DNA of 64,000 nucleotides from Combretum micranthum. Lineage: Eukaryota; Streptophyta; Magnoliopsida; Myrtales; Combretaceae. The stretch is taken from assembly GCA_024138025.1 (NCBI GenBank), contig JAMXBD010000367.1, forward strand, positions 744,001 through 808,000, in the 5' to 3' direction. Position 1 is the first letter of the stretch. Every line of letters begins with the position of its first letter. The notes under the pieces are model-generated. The model saw only the letters and a list, made by a program, of their open reading frames with translations, did no database searches and had not been told where the DNA came from. The position numbers and the translations under genes are program-made. Of this stretch, positions 49,079 to 62,330 are shown one piece after another.

Positions 49079-49868
49079 TGTCACACCTAAATAGGGTTAA
49101 TGTGTTTTTAGTTTTGCCATGTATAACACTTAGGAGTTATACGCCAAGGTTGCCCTAAACTATATGTTTATCATGATCATTTGTTATCAACTTTTATATT
49201 CTAAAATCATTCAATTAGGTTTTGAAAACATTTGAAATGTAGCGGAAGTAATAAAGTTTTACAAAAATTTTCACAAAAAGGTTACTCTTGTGAGTAACCT
49301 ATACATACATAATAGATATAAGATAAAATAGTATCAAAAATTATCTCTGGGTATCCCATGACACCCAAAACAATAGTACCAAAAATAAAATAAACAAGTC
49401 TAATATATTCTACAACATAAGTTAAACTGGGACGCTAAACACTACAAAAAAGTAGGGCTCAAAAGGAGGTTCTCTACATCTATATGCATCAAAATGAATA
49501 TGGATCACCTTGAATATGATCATAAGATTAGATGCTAGACTAATCACTAGGCTCTTTGAGAAAGCCCTCGACCATAACCCTTACAATCATGTCAATTATC
49601 ATCATCATCATCATCATCATCACCTGAAAAAGAAAAAGAATGAGCCGAAGCCTGGTACCTAGCAACTTAAGCACATAATGATTCACACATACGTATTCTA
49701 TATGCAATGCAACAATCAATAGTTCATATCTTTTTAATTCAAGTGTAGTAAGTTGTCAATAGAGTACTCACACTCTGGTAACACGCTAGGAACCTGGGGA
49801 TCTTGAGTAGTAGCAACTGCTTAGGGAATTGATATAGATGGGCCAAATATCTATATCTCCTATCTCTA

Positions 49869-51552
49869 TGATTATTTCCTTCAAGCGTAGTTTTAAATTT
49901 ATAAAATCCCGTTCTTAATTCACTATAAAGGCAATAGGTAGTGTACCTATCGATTGCATAATAGAATTAATACGAGTGTCGTCCTCTAGGATTTAGATAT
50001 CAAGTACTAGTATTATCGTTTCTCTACTATGTAACCGACAATTTTGATGATTACTATTTTATCTAATTTACTTTGAACAATATTAACACAGATCTAGTAA
50101 CAAACAAGCAAGATTCAATAAGAATAAATGATCCAGATTTTGTCTTACCTCCAATTTATCAGTGAATCCTTGGCAACTCATACTAGATATTTAAGATTTA
50201 GTTCTTAAGCTATAGAGTTCCTTAAGCAAAATGTCAATTCTTTCGAATCTAACAAATTGTCTAAACCTAGATTAATCAATTAGGATGTCTCCTCAATCAA
50301 TAGCAACCTAAATTTGCATTAATAACATGAACTCATAAAAATAATAGAAGATTCTTGCCATTCTATGTCTAGAATTATAAACAAATCTCTTCAATTGCAT
50401 AGATCAAATCATAAAAGTAATCTTTCAATTTAACTTAAATGAAAATCATGCATAAATCTATATTTCCGGACATACAAACTTAAGAAACGGTTAAAAACAT
50501 GCAATTGAATAAAAGAACTTCAATCTTTCATTAAGCTCAAAGCCTCATCACATGATAAACATGGAGTTTAACAAAACCCAGATCTAAAAAATTACTCTTC
50601 CATAGCAATTAATGAAAATACATGAAATTCTAGAAACAAACTTGAATTCATGATATCACCCGAGAAAATGAAGCTCAAAATTGTGGATATTCAATCCAAG
50701 AGAATCTTGACTTGTTGAAACTCTGAAAAACTTTATGTATGAATTCTATATGTGCTCTCTCTTTCTTCCTTGCTGCTGTTGATTCTTCCTCCATCTTCAA
50801 TTTATAATGATCTTTACATAAATGGAATTAAATGCTCATTGATGGAGGAAATGGGAAGTTACGGGAGTTACGGGTCTTTTGGCTTTTCAAAGTCTCACAT
50901 AAATGGAATTGAATGCTCATTATGGAGGAAATGGGAAGTTACGGGAGTTACAGGTCTTTTGGCTTTTCAAGGTAACACCCCTTTAATGTACAATAGACAT
51001 TTCTTTAATAAATAGGGGGTTACTATTCAATAAAAAAGCCATTTCTTAAAAATTAATGAACTGTCAAATCGACAGGTTTGGGGACAGGTCGTGTCACTTG
51101 AGCATGTCTGGCCGTTTTCCTCTATGTAAAAATTGACATGACTGGGGACACGGCTTGTCCCAAAAATGTCCCTTGCTGTGCACTTTTTTCTTCACTGACA
51201 CGACTTAGAACACGGCTTGTCCCAGAAATGTCCCTTGCAAAGTTAATTTTCCAGATTGACACAGTTTGGGACAGGTCATGTCTCATAAATGTCTTCCAAA
51301 AGCTTGATATTTAGCCCTTTTTTGCTTTTTTGTAATGGTTGAAAGACATGACTTGTTCTTGTCATGTTGAGTTCTTCTTGATCCAAACTTTACATTTTTG
51401 ACCCGTCTTCGCTTTCTTTGAAAAAATCTCCTTTAAAGACCTGAAAGCATAAATTAATATTTTTAAGTGCCAAATTCGTAATATTTATCAATAAAATGAT
51501 CAATAAAAGTTCATTTTGGCATTCATAAAATAGGAATAATTTTGGTTTATCA
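49869..51552 (-). mobile_element. Solo LTR G (1684 bp), probably minus strand
   Basis: Bounded by TG...CA (TGATTATTTCC...GGTTTATCA) and flanked by CTCTA on both sides (49864-49868 and 51553-51557). Removing it restores collinearity with the other F LTR at 24820. Read on the minus strand it starts TGATAAACC, a common start for large plant gypsy LTRs, hence the orientation. It contains an 81-bp tandem duplication (50816-50970) and repeated 'acacggcttgtccca' words (51145-51240). No coding domains. Confidence 0.85.
50816..50970. repeat. 81-bp tandem duplication inside solo LTR G
   Basis: Two copies, starting at 50816 and 50897, share 'ataaatggaatt', 'atggaggaaatgggaagtta' and 'ggtcttttggcttttcaa', with a few substitutions and a one-base gap. 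Part of an 87-codon frame there is a by-product. Confidence 0.9.
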
Positions 51553-52665
51553 CTCTAACTGGTAATAACTTTGTCTAGGGGTTACAATTGTTATGCAATT
51601 CTACTTATTTCATTCCATTACATTGTTCAATTTAATGGAGCCCATAATCTAAATTGAACAAATGTAATTTCTTTCTAAATGTAAATAGATGTTATCCTAC
51701 TATTGTTCTCCTATCAGCTACTCGCCGAGCCATCCTCGATGGCCTAAACACCTAACTACCATACTGGCTTTAGTAAGGTCGTCGCCCTACGGCTTAAGTT
51801 TAAAAATGACAAAGCACAAACAATAGGCAAATATTAGCCATCTTTAGGTATTAGTTCATTTTGGATGTCTAACCTAACTAAGCAACACTCATGTCACTAC
51901 ATACTTGATATTGAATTGGCGGATGATAATAGATCACACATAAGTTGATCGAATATTGGTTCAAGGAAATTAATTATATAAGAATTGAGTATACAAACCA
52001 ATTATTTATATCATATTGATTAATTAATTATCATAAGGTCTTATGTAACATATGGCCTTTGGGTTATCATTGAATTGAGTCTATTTAGAATAATTGGGCT
52101 TAGGTGATTTAGACTAAGCCTTTGAGTTTGGAAATTGAATTTATTGTTTGGATGTATTGGGCTTTTAGGGATCATAAGTTAAGCTCAATAAGAAATTCTC
52201 TATATATTTCACTTTTTAGGGTAATGGGCTTTTAGAATTTAGGAATTGAGCCAATTACAAAGTACAAATATTAAATTAGGTAAACTTGGGCTTTATTTTA
52301 AATTTAGATCCAACTAGAGTAATAATAGTTATGGGACCTAAGAATTGAGTTTAAAGCCCAATGGAATTTCATTTAGATCCTAATCAAGCTATTGAACCTT
52401 CTAACTTTCTATTTAGGCTCATTAATGATACTTTAGGGCTTTTGGGCTCATGAGAGGAATTTGAACCTAATTAGGTATTTCAATACTTGAAATTGATAAC
52501 GGACTTAAATATTTTAGAAAGAGACCCAATTTAAGTGGGTAAGGGTATTGGGCCAATTATTATAGAATTTAAGTCTATAAAGCATAGGTTTAGGCATATG
52601 CTTTATTTTGTAGGTTTAGACCCAAATTGACTAAGGAATTTATGATAGGATTTGATTTGGTCCAT

Positions 52666-53005
52666 AGTGTTCTACTCTTTCTTCTTATGTCTTTGTTTTG
52701 TTAATAAACCTTTTACGCTTCTTTCTACAACATTTTATCTATACAATATATTAATAATTATTGATAGCACCTTTTATTTTACTTTACAACATCTAATTAA
52801 ATAAAATAATAAATAAAACGTGTTTCGTATTGAAATTAAAAGAACTAATGAATTGTTTGCGACATTTTGAAAGTTCATAGCATATCCGCACAAAGATCAA
52901 AATTTAGGAATGTTGTTTGCATCGACTATTATTGTTAAAGGTTCATTTTGAAAATTGTTAATTTGAAATTACACTTTTAAATAGGTATAAATTTCTCTTA
53001 AAAAT
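52666..53005. other. Intergenic, no gene seen
   Basis: AT-rich sequence right of the broken end of element F; nothing recognised. Confidence 0.4.
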
Positions 53006-53251
53006 TAGGGTTAATGTCTTGAATAGTACTTGAACTTTGATAAAATATGTAGTTAGATAATTGATCTTTCAAATTGATCAATTTAGTATACGGACTTTGA
53101 CATTTATCAATTTAGTATCTGAAAAAATTTTCATGCATACCACAGTACTTTTGTCAAGTCATTTTAACTATTAAATTGATCAATTTCAATATTCAGCTAT
53201 CTAATTATATATTTTCCTAAAGTTCAAGTATCATTTGTGAGATTATCCCTA
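53006..53251. mobile_element. MITE, ~246 bp with ~60-bp inverted repeats
   Basis: The left end TAGGGTTAATGTCTTGAA and the right end read inward TAGGGATAATCTCACAAA continue in parallel through 'acttgaactttg/a' and 'a(g)ttagata'. The 'aaaat' flanks are too simple to prove a duplication. The same family occurs at 21165-22090 (split) and, in degraded form, at about 56150-56370. Confidence 0.7.
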
Positions 53252-54195
53252 AAAATTATGAGTTAAGGAAAAAATATTATAATAAAAAATTACAAAAATA
53301 TCACTAGGCCGAAAATAATTCAAAATAGAGGCAAGTTTTTTCCATGAACATGTCTTTTGAAAAAAAAAAAAAAAAAAGAGTTCAATTCACTTACACTCAA
53401 TTCGTATTTTCAAGAGACAAATTTAGCTTGCTTATTGTAATAATGAAAAAAACTCATCTATTCTTCTTGAATTGATATAAATAGGATAAGTCTTGATTTT
53501 ATGGACTAAAGGTACAAATAGTATATAAAAGATAAATTGAAAATAAATCATTTTCTAATAACAACTTAAACATGATAACTTTTGATCCAAGTGAGTTATG
53601 AACCTATTACACTTGTCCAATGACTAATTTTTAAGTTCTATAACATGGCAATCGAGATTTACATGATTATGGTCATTTCGGCCTAAAAAAAAAACTGCTT
53701 GAGGCTTGTAACAAGCTGTTTTATGTTTTTGGAGTTTGTAACATCGGATTTTCTTATATTTTTGTTCCTTTTTTGGTTTAGGGGCTTTGAGGTTTATCAA
53801 TAAATCTTAGAGAGAGAAAGCATGAGTTTTATAATGACCTTATCTCTTGACGAAATAATCTTAGTATAACTGTATTGAACTCATCTATTCAAGAGATGAG
53901 TTTATGTAATTGTGTTGAACACATCTCTTCAGAAAACAAGTGTAATACAACCTAAATTTGTCCCTTCAGAAGACAAGTATAACTTGCTTATTTTTAAATT
54001 ATTTTCAACCCAATGACAATTTTATATTTTTATTAAAATATTATTATTTTTACTTTTCTTTAAAAAATATCTAGAAGTAAAATTATTAAACTACTCTAAA
54101 GATTCACCAATTAGGAATATTATCGCTAATCCGAAAACTTACGACAATTAGGAGTTTTTTCCCTTTTGTTTCCTTTTCCATTTTCAATTAGGAGT
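53252..54195. other. Intergenic, no gene seen
   Basis: AT-rich, with a poly(A) run at about 53360-53377. 53850-53970 contains a small array of 'gaactcatct(a/c)ttca'/'agaagacaagt' words repeated about three times. No gene. Confidence 0.4.
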
Positions 54196-54203
54196 ATTAT
54201 TAC

Positions 54204-54712
54204 TAGGGTCGCAAACAAGCCAAGTCAAATTTCGAAAGACCTAGGCTTGGCTCATTTAAAAATACCGAGCTCAAGCCTAGCTAGTTTACAAATAGAGTTT
54301 AAATTGAGTTGAACTTTTTATCGGGCTTAATCAAGCTTTTATTGAACCTAAAATTCAAGCTTGAGTTTAGCTCATTTAGGTAGCTCATTTTCCATTTAAA
54401 TTTTTTAATTATAAAAAATAATATATAAGAAGTAATAAATATATATATACACACACATACTAAATAAAAATTAGTTTTTATTATTTTAATTATATTTTTA
54501 TATAATATATCATAAATATAAAATCACAAGTCTGCCAATGAAATTGTTAACGAGTCTTTTAATGAGCCTACTCATGAGTCTATTTACGAGCTAACTCTAA
54601 GCCAAAATCGAAATTTAAGTTTAGCTCATTTAAATTAACGAGCTTTGTTTTAAGCTTTAACTTAGTTCATTCATTAACCATGCTCAAGTAACTTGACTTG
54701 TTTTCAACCTTA
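54204..54712. mobile_element. Non-autonomous hAT-like element (509 bp)
   Basis: The left end TAGGGTCGCAAACAAGCC and the right end read inward TAAGGTTGAAAACAAGTC are an inverted pair. The flanks ATTATTAC (54196-54203) and CTTATTAC (54713-54720) match at 7 of 8, as expected for hAT. 'agctcatttaaa' and 'acgagct' words recur in both arms. A TA/CA microsatellite is at 54440-54458. Confidence 0.85.
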
Positions 54713-54720
54713 CTTATTAC

Positions 54721-57700
54721 ATTGCAATGAGTCTTATTTATTTTATTTTATTTTTTAATTGCAATGGGGAGGGAGAGAGGAAATTTGAACCTCGTTCCTT
54801 TTCATTTAAGAGTCCAAACTTGATGCTTGACTTAATAATTAACAAGTAAATTATTCTCTTGGTTAATTCATCCATGGCAAATCCTAGGCGGCAAACGAAT
54901 TTATGGAAATTTGCTACTCTGGCAAGAATTTTTTTGCCGATCACATTCTTCAGTACTTTATAGTTTGTGCCACTTGTGTGAGCATAATTGCTCCAGCCTC
55001 CATGGAGGTGATGAGAGTGAAATAAAATATCAACCCCAAGCTGGTATATATGTGTCTGTGATGAAAGTAAAAATAGAAGCCACGATCTATGTATATTTAT
55101 TCCATGTGACAATACTCTAATTCAATTAACGAAAACATACTAGAGCAAAAACATGAATATCAGCCGGATAGAATGATCTAGGATTCCATAATTACTCTTT
55201 TTTCGGAATAAGAAAAATAATAATATTAAAAAAATACAAAAACTATCACTAAAGCCAAAAAAAAATCTCAAAAATAACCACATTAAACAAGTGTCTTTTT
55301 AATAAACTATTCTAATGTAACTATAATAAACACTCTTCTTTTAGAATCGAGTTCAAGATAACTTTGATGAACCCATCTCTTCAATAAATGGGTTCAATAC
55401 AATATATGATTTAATACAACGTCAAATGGTTTTTTGAAAAGATGAGTTTAAGTTATTTAGTTTTTGGATTATTTTTACCGATATTTTTTTGTAATTTTTT
55501 AAATATTATAATTTATTTTCCTTTTTTGACTTTTTTTTTTAAGAACAATTTTTTTTTTTAAATTTTTCACATAAGTTATTTTTTTTTATATACTTTTACA
55601 GATCTTGTTTATTAATATATAATTATTTTTATATTGCAATAATAAAATACTCTAAAAAAACTCAAGGTTCTTTCACTTTAAACCTATGTCAAGGACGTTG
55701 AACGTGGTCACACTGCCCTTCCAGAAGAAAGTTAATTTTAACGACATTCATGCGGAGCGAGGACAACGAGATGATGAATGCAGGACAACTAAACGACAGC
55801 AGTCAATTAATAACCCCGTACTACCAAACTAGCGATAGGCCAAACACGAATGAACGGTCCATGTCCAATAAGGTCGAACTATGTTTCTGTCATGTAGGTT
55901 CTAGGATGTACCTAGCTACGCACATGCTATTAGCATTAGGGTGGTCCGGCGTGGTCTTGATGGTCCAGAGTGAACGGGGTTTCTACATTTCCAGGCAGGA
56001 TCCAAATTTCGTCGGCGCTTCATATAATCCACGTTCCGTTGTGCCAAGCTAGGGTTTTAAATTTTAAGACGGGATGTTCTCGCAACACTAGCTTTTTCAG
56101 ATTTCAACATCAATCACATCATTTAGGAAAATATAAATATGTAAAAAGATAAACATAAAATTAAATATTTACACTTTAAATTTAATTAATATAATATCAT
56201 AAACTTTTGAATTAATAATTTAATATCTAAAAGAAAATTATATATATATTAATAATACCTTCATTAAGTTCTTTTAAATACAAAATTGATCAATTTTAAA
56301 TTTTAGGTATTTAATCGCATGTTTTACCAGAATTCAAATATTTGTGATATTATCCTTTACTACTAAAAATATATATCAAGTTTTTGTAATTTATAGTGAT
56401 AGTATGATAAGGTTTATAATATACACAATAGAAAATTTTATAGTCTAGCTCTTTTTTTTATTTTTTATTTTGAGGAGATAGACCCATAAATTATGTCAAG
56501 ATTTATGAATAATTGTGATTGTACCGTTAAGAATCTATTGCATCGACTCCTTTGATCATTTTAATATATAGTTAGATGATGAGTTGAACACTTTTTTGAT
56601 AGAACCATAAAACTTCCCATAAAAAATATGTTTTATGTAAACTACTTATGTTGTGTAACTAAATTAATTTTCGGCTATGTGCACCTTGAATTTTAGGTCA
56701 TTTAGATTCCTTGAATGAATAATTTATTTGAAGAATATACATTTTGGCTCATATATTTTATTAATATGACAATATATATAAGTTAATACAAAAAATTATA
56801 AACACTTAATGTTTGCATTAAATATGAATAATGTTGTGTTATGTTGGCACCTAAAGTTTGACGTAGGACACCTTGTCAAATGTTAATTATGACAATGTGT
56901 TTTATAGCAGGAAATACATTTTTTCCTCCTAGTCCGTATACACTGAAAGCCTATGATTTGTCAAATTCTCATCCGGATTCTAATTTTTTTTTTTTTTTTT
57001 AGCAATCAAATGGGTACTAATATTCTAAAGAACCCTTAACCAACTATTGACAGGTCATGTGACTTAATTTGGCATATCTCAATTTCATCCATACCATGTC
57101 ATAGCATGTACCATGTCATGTTAGTGAAATTTTTTTTTTTAAACGTCCGGAGAGTGTGAATTCATTTATTAAAGCGAAATAAATGATAGCCTACATGTAC
57201 TACTAATAAATATACCAATAAAAATGGAGATAAAATATCTAATACAAAAGTAAACATATGTCTTCGATAAATAAATGGGTAACCTCTATCTATAACAAGT
57301 TTATGTACAATTGTAAAATGAAACCCTAAATTCTAGTTAGGAAAGACTTGAAGACAAATAAAATAATACAAAAAATCGAAATTAAAGAAAAAAAGAATCT
57401 ATATTTGATAATGAGAATCCAATATGACTATTTATCCAATGATAGCGATTGCAAATTTTTATGTATGAATTTAGAGTTCCTCTTGTTGTAGTAGTCATAT
57501 AGCTAAAATACCAGTTATGTTGTTAGGTTGTAGGAGGATGGTTAAGATAACACACAATTATGTCGTTGTACTATATCATATTGGGTTTAGTAGAAATTTG
57601 AAGATACTTTTTCGTATTAAATAATAATTGTTGCTTTAGTTGAATAATACATGTTAGAAGTTCATGTCTTGTTAAATTATGCTAATTTCCAAAATCCATA

Positions 57701-58058
57701 TTTAATAATGTATGCAAGAAAATTTCACCTCTCCTTGGGTTTTACGTTCCAAACCTATCATTTAAGTTGGGGACCATATCGGAACCACATCAGCCCTAAA
57801 GTATTGTAGAACCAACTAAGAAAAAAACAAAGTCAAATCTTTACAATTTTGTGCTTGATTAGTATATATATATATAAGTTGGACTCAGAAATAGCTATTC
57901 ATGATTTAATGATTAAACCTGTAACAAATTATCCAAAATCCCACATCAAACGCAAGACCCAAAAAGGTTTGTTTTTCCCAAAAACTCACTCTCTTTTTGA
58001 GGATATACTTATAGATCCTTTCATGGGAACAAACAATTATTATTTTCTACATATATGA
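54721..58058. other. Intergenic; one balanced-composition frame of unknown origin
   Basis: Mostly AT-rich. 55735-56052 is an island of much more balanced composition holding a 100-codon plus-strand frame (55750-56052), with no domain I recognise. 56150-56370 resembles the MITE at 53006. At about 57130-57180, read on the minus strand, 'ttcacactctccggacgttt' running into A residues resembles the 3' tail of a plant LINE. The rest shows nothing. Confidence 0.35.
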
Positions 58059-61000
58059 TGTCACGCCCCAAATAGGGTCTAGAGCGCTAACAGTTCCTGT
58101 AAACTCCGGTTTTCTTAAGTAACCAAGTAAACTTCAGAAATCGGAAACCAAAACCCTAAACCAGATTAGTTTAAGCTTGAAAGGGAAACCTAGGAACCCT
58201 GGATCCGGCTTTTCTTCGATTTCAACTAAAAGAATTTTTGTGAAATAAATTAATGTGGAATATTGTTCTAAAGTATATTTCAAACCATAAAAAGTTCTGA
58301 TTTCGAAAAATTTTCTATTTCGGGCCTTCCCAAGTTCCATTACGAAAAAGCGAGCCCCGGAACTATAAACTCAGAAAAATATTCCGGAATAATTTTTAGA
58401 ACCGAAATTTTATAAGGATTTCAAAAATATACATTTTATAATTTTTTGAGTTATAAAAATTACAGTTATAACTTTTTTCCGTATTTTCTTTACTATTGAT
58501 AAAGTAAATATCTTGTCTACTCTTTATTACTATTCACAAGTACAACCTACACACACAACCCATACCCTAATCCTACAAACACTCCATTACGTTTTCTTTT
58601 CCAAGAAAAATTTGTCTCTTAACAAATTATTACATTTAATACTTTTTATTATATAAATTACAAGTTAAAACAAATTCAAATCCCTCTCTCTTCCTTCTTG
58701 TGGCCGGCGCTTAACCCCCCTATTTTTGCCTCCAATTGTTTTATTTTATCTCCTTTTTATAAAGAACCTAATTCACTTAATATAAATAATCCTTTTTTTC
58801 TCTCTCTTTCATTTTCATTTCATTTGTTCAAAACTCACAAAACCCTCTCTTTTTCTCTCCTCTTGCCATGACTCTCTTCCCCACACACACACACTCACAC
58901 AACTTCATTTATTCTTCATTTCTCATCTATTTCAAGCTTTAGGTGATGAATCTTAAGCCTTTCTAACATTTAATCTTATAATGGCAAGATTATTCATGAG
59001 TATTTTCACTTTAAGTCCCCATGAGTACTTGCTAAGGATAGGAAAATACTAATATATGAATATCAAGCCATCGCAAGAGTGGATCTTGTGTTTGATTAAG
59101 TGTTTGTTGAAATATTTTCATGTTCATGCATGTAAAAGTAGAGTAAAGTAGAGATCTTGCATAAAAATCCATGTTCGTGCTTTTAAACTTCATTTCATGC
59201 ATTATAAGTAGTAGATCTAGCATTTAGATACTCATACCGTACTTGACATTCATGATCTCATGGATATTTTGTGTTTTCATGCATTAATGCTCATAAAAGC
59301 TTTGTTTTATATATATAAATGTTGTAGTTGGTAGATCCTTAAGTAAATAAGGCAAGGAACTTAAAAAGGAAAAGTTTTTGTTTGGAATGTTCAAAGACAA
59401 ATTCGTATGACTTCAAAGCTTTATTTTAAAAACCCTTTTATCAACTCTAAAACTTATGTTTTATGTGAAAAATGAAGGGTATAAGTAATAGATATCATTA
59501 AGTAATGAATTTTATAAGTTGAAATGAGTTTTGATGAGATTAATGTGTAAAATAAAGAGTAGAAACAAGATAGGAAATTTTGAGTTACTAGTTAACTTAT
59601 GAAATTCGTAATTTTAGATGATGACCATAAAAACATCTATTTTCCAAGCTCAAAATGAAGGTTTTATATAATAAATGAAGTCCTTAAGGAATAGGTATAG
59701 TAAAGCCTCAAAAGAATCATTCAAAAAATAAATTTCTAAAAATTCGGATTTTTGAATAAATCCTATTTGAAAACATATTTACAAAGTGTAAAATGATATT
59801 TTTATGTAGAAATGAAGGCCTAAGTAATAAGTATAATGAAGACTCAATTTAAACAAGGATAATTTGATTTTCTTAAGAAAATAAATCCAAAACAAATGGA
59901 ATAATCAAAGTTAGGAAACTAGTTTTCTAGAAAGTAAATAGTCATGGAGTTTTACAAATAAAAAGTTTCTTAAATTTCCTTTTAGTAAATAATGTCAAGA
60001 GCATGCATGCATCAAGTTCATAACATTCCATTCATGACAGGACATCGTCAATATTACATGTATGGTTGATCTATATGCTAGGAACATCACAAACATTCAC
60101 AAAACTATTTTTCGGAATTGGAAATTTCGACCGATCAGAACTGATCAGATTATTTCGTGACCTAAACAATTTTGAAACTTGAAAATAATGTTACGAATAG
60201 ATAGATCTTTTGAAGTAGATAGAAATCAGTATATAATATGCTCAATTCCGAGTTAAAATGAGTTAGATATGATCATGTGAAGTTAAGACTTTAACTTATG
60301 CGAAAATTGACGAACTTAGTAGCTAGAATTGTTAAGTTTATTAGAACTTCATAAGAGATACTCATTGCGGGTATTCCTTGTACTTAGGTGATTTGGAGGA
60401 TGGTTTCCACTTCCCGAGGACTACTACGACTAGTGGATTTCTCTTCATGGCCGAGTGAGTTCAATTCTTAAATAGTTGTGCTCATGTATGTGCTTGTAAT
60501 CATAGTGGCATTAGAATTAGGGAAAAGATAAAATTGAGATGAGTTGTGATCTAATCTGGTTGAATGGATTATAAGAATATCGAAACAAGACTTGTTGTGG
60601 AAATATTGTATGAGCTAGTATAGACTTGAATTGTTTGAAATTCTCTATGGTCACCCTTAATTTACCTAATTCACATGCCACGAGTATTTGAATAAACTGT
60701 ACATACATATCACATAGTGAGTCACATTGCATTGGCTGATATACCTTTGGTGGGACAAAAGTATATTAGTGGATAGGCGAGGGGGCCTAAGTTAACATTA
60801 AGGATGTGAGATCGCTTAAGTTAACGGATGTGGGGTAGACACATAAAACCATCACAATGAAACAACAGAGGTTGTATATTCAAGAGAAAGAGATTGGGAG
60901 TATGGTTGCATGACTTATGGACCATCCCAACCCGAATGGAGGGCGTAAATCCATTCACATATGGCTCCCGAAAAGTCATATGCTTGCATGATCATTTACT

Positions 61001-62330
61001 TGTGCATTTCATATGGTTGCTAATAACTTATCTGTTATCTACTGTTGTTGAGTATTAAATATTTGGAATTGAATCTCACTAAGCCTGTTAGCTTACACCC
61101 CGATAGTTTTGTTCTGATTTTCCATTTTTGGTTGTTTCGAGGGAATACTTTCCACAAGGTTATCTTTTGAATGAAGGAGCTTTTGAAGAAGTCGGGACCT
61201 AGCTAGAGGCGTGGACCTCTACGAAAATCTCTTTAATATAAACCTTAGTGTTTGTAATATGGATTTAGAATGGATAGACTTTTATTAATTTGGTGGGGGT
61301 ATGCCCCATTGACTTTTGTAAAGACTTAATTTGTTTATCTTGTTGTGATTTCTACTCTTAATGCTATTGTATGCCTTCTTAAGACTATTCAATTCAAAGT
61401 GTGATCTTAAAAACTGTGCAAGTACACCTTACACCCGATATGTAAACTTATGAGATGACTAAGAATATCATACTTAAGTTTAAATATTGAGTGTGGTGGA
61501 CTGTTGCGTTTTTATACCCTTTGGAGAGTGACAGTTCCACTATGTATAATAATTAAGCGTTGCACACAAAGGTTATCCTTAACTAAATAAATTTCTAACC
61601 AATTTTAAATTAAGAAAACTTTATTTAAGTTTTGTAAATAACAACAAATAATCTCTCAATATTACATCAAAAACCTCAAGATATAATATAAAAATCTCAT
61701 ATTAATTACAAAACAATATCCAACGCATCTAAACATTCACTTTGTCGAGTCTCTCACCAATATTCATCCCATAGCAATCAAAACATCCATATAAGAATCA
61801 TCATCATCACCTAAAAATGGAAAGGAATGAGCTGAAAGTGCAACAACAACACAAGCACACATGATATGAACACACGATCCTATGATAATACACATGTAAC
61901 AACCACCAATTTATATCTTTAAATTAAGTAGAGCAAATCAACAGTGGAGTACTCATACTTCAGCAACACATTGTGGGAATCTAGGGGTCTTGAATAGCAG
62001 CAACTACTCAGGAAGTTAGTAGAGGTAGTTCGAATACCTATATCCCCTAAAAGAAATTCTAAGTAAGTAACCTTGTATATGATTCACAGTCGTTACTCAT
62101 CTCTACCTATCAATAGTCCATAATATAATGCGATCTAATCAGTCTCATTAATGTGAGTCACACTAGATATATTACTTCTTTCAGATTTAGATAGATGTTA
62201 TTCCAATACCATTCACTGTATTAGCTACCCACTAAGCCACCTCGATGTACCATATATAGGTAAAGGTGGTCTAAGTGCCTAACTACTGCCAAGCACTACC
62301 ATGTAAGGTTGTCATTCCCTAGACCAGATT
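58059..62330 (-). repeat. F-family LTR fragment (C3), interrupted by solo LTR D2
   Basis: 58059-58097 (TGTCACGCCCCAAATAGGG...) and 61534-62330 join across D2 into text collinear with the sense-3' half of the F LTRs at 24037 and 49079. Shared landmarks are the 'cacacaaaggtta' word, the 'atcatcatcacct' patch at 61798-61813, and 'caacacattg.gggaatc' near 61962. It is cut at 62330 by element E. The other end of this LTR is not in the window. Confidence 0.7.
58098..61533 (+). mobile_element. Solo LTR D2 (3436 bp)
   Basis: Starts TGTAAACTCCGG and ends GGAGAGTGACA, with GTTCC on both sides (58093-58097 and 61534-61538). Collinear with D1, very closely in the first ~2.1 kb and more loosely in the last kilobase. 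No interior domain, so a second independent solo LTR of the same family, inserted in an F-family LTR. Confidence 0.9.

Larger units (their letters stand above)
24037..52665 (-). mobile_element. Ty3/gypsy retrotransposon F, decayed, carrying four nested elements
   Basis: A minus-strand element reconstructed by removing later insertions. The 3' LTR is 24037-32009, the pol/gag remnants are 32035-36679, the leader is 36680-37002 plus 48724-49078, and the 5' LTR remnant is 49079 to about 52665. LTR identity is shown by long collinear similarity between 24037-25945 and 49079-52665 once insert G is removed. The domain order gag-protease-RT-RNase H-integrase is that of Ty3/gypsy. The 5' LTR lost its outer ~2.2 kb at 52665, so no target duplication can be tested; the left flank is GTACC. 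Nested inside are a CACTA element, gypsy element B (with solo LTR D1) and solo LTR G. Confidence 0.8.
49079..52665 (-). repeat. 5' LTR remnant of element F, interrupted by solo LTR G
   Basis: Begins (sense 3' end) with TGTCACACCTAAATAGGG and runs collinear with 24037-25945. The shared landmarks are the 'gtataacacttaggagttat' word, the ATC-repeat patch near 49600-49622, the 'ggtaataact' word and the 'gcccaatta' array. Similarity ends at about 52665 after 'ggatttgatttgg', so about 2.2 kb of the LTR's other end is missing. Confidence 0.8.

Noticed and set aside
54738..55112. 124-codon minus-strand frame
   Set aside because: No recognisable domain, it begins close to a hAT element, and no promoter or splice context is evident.
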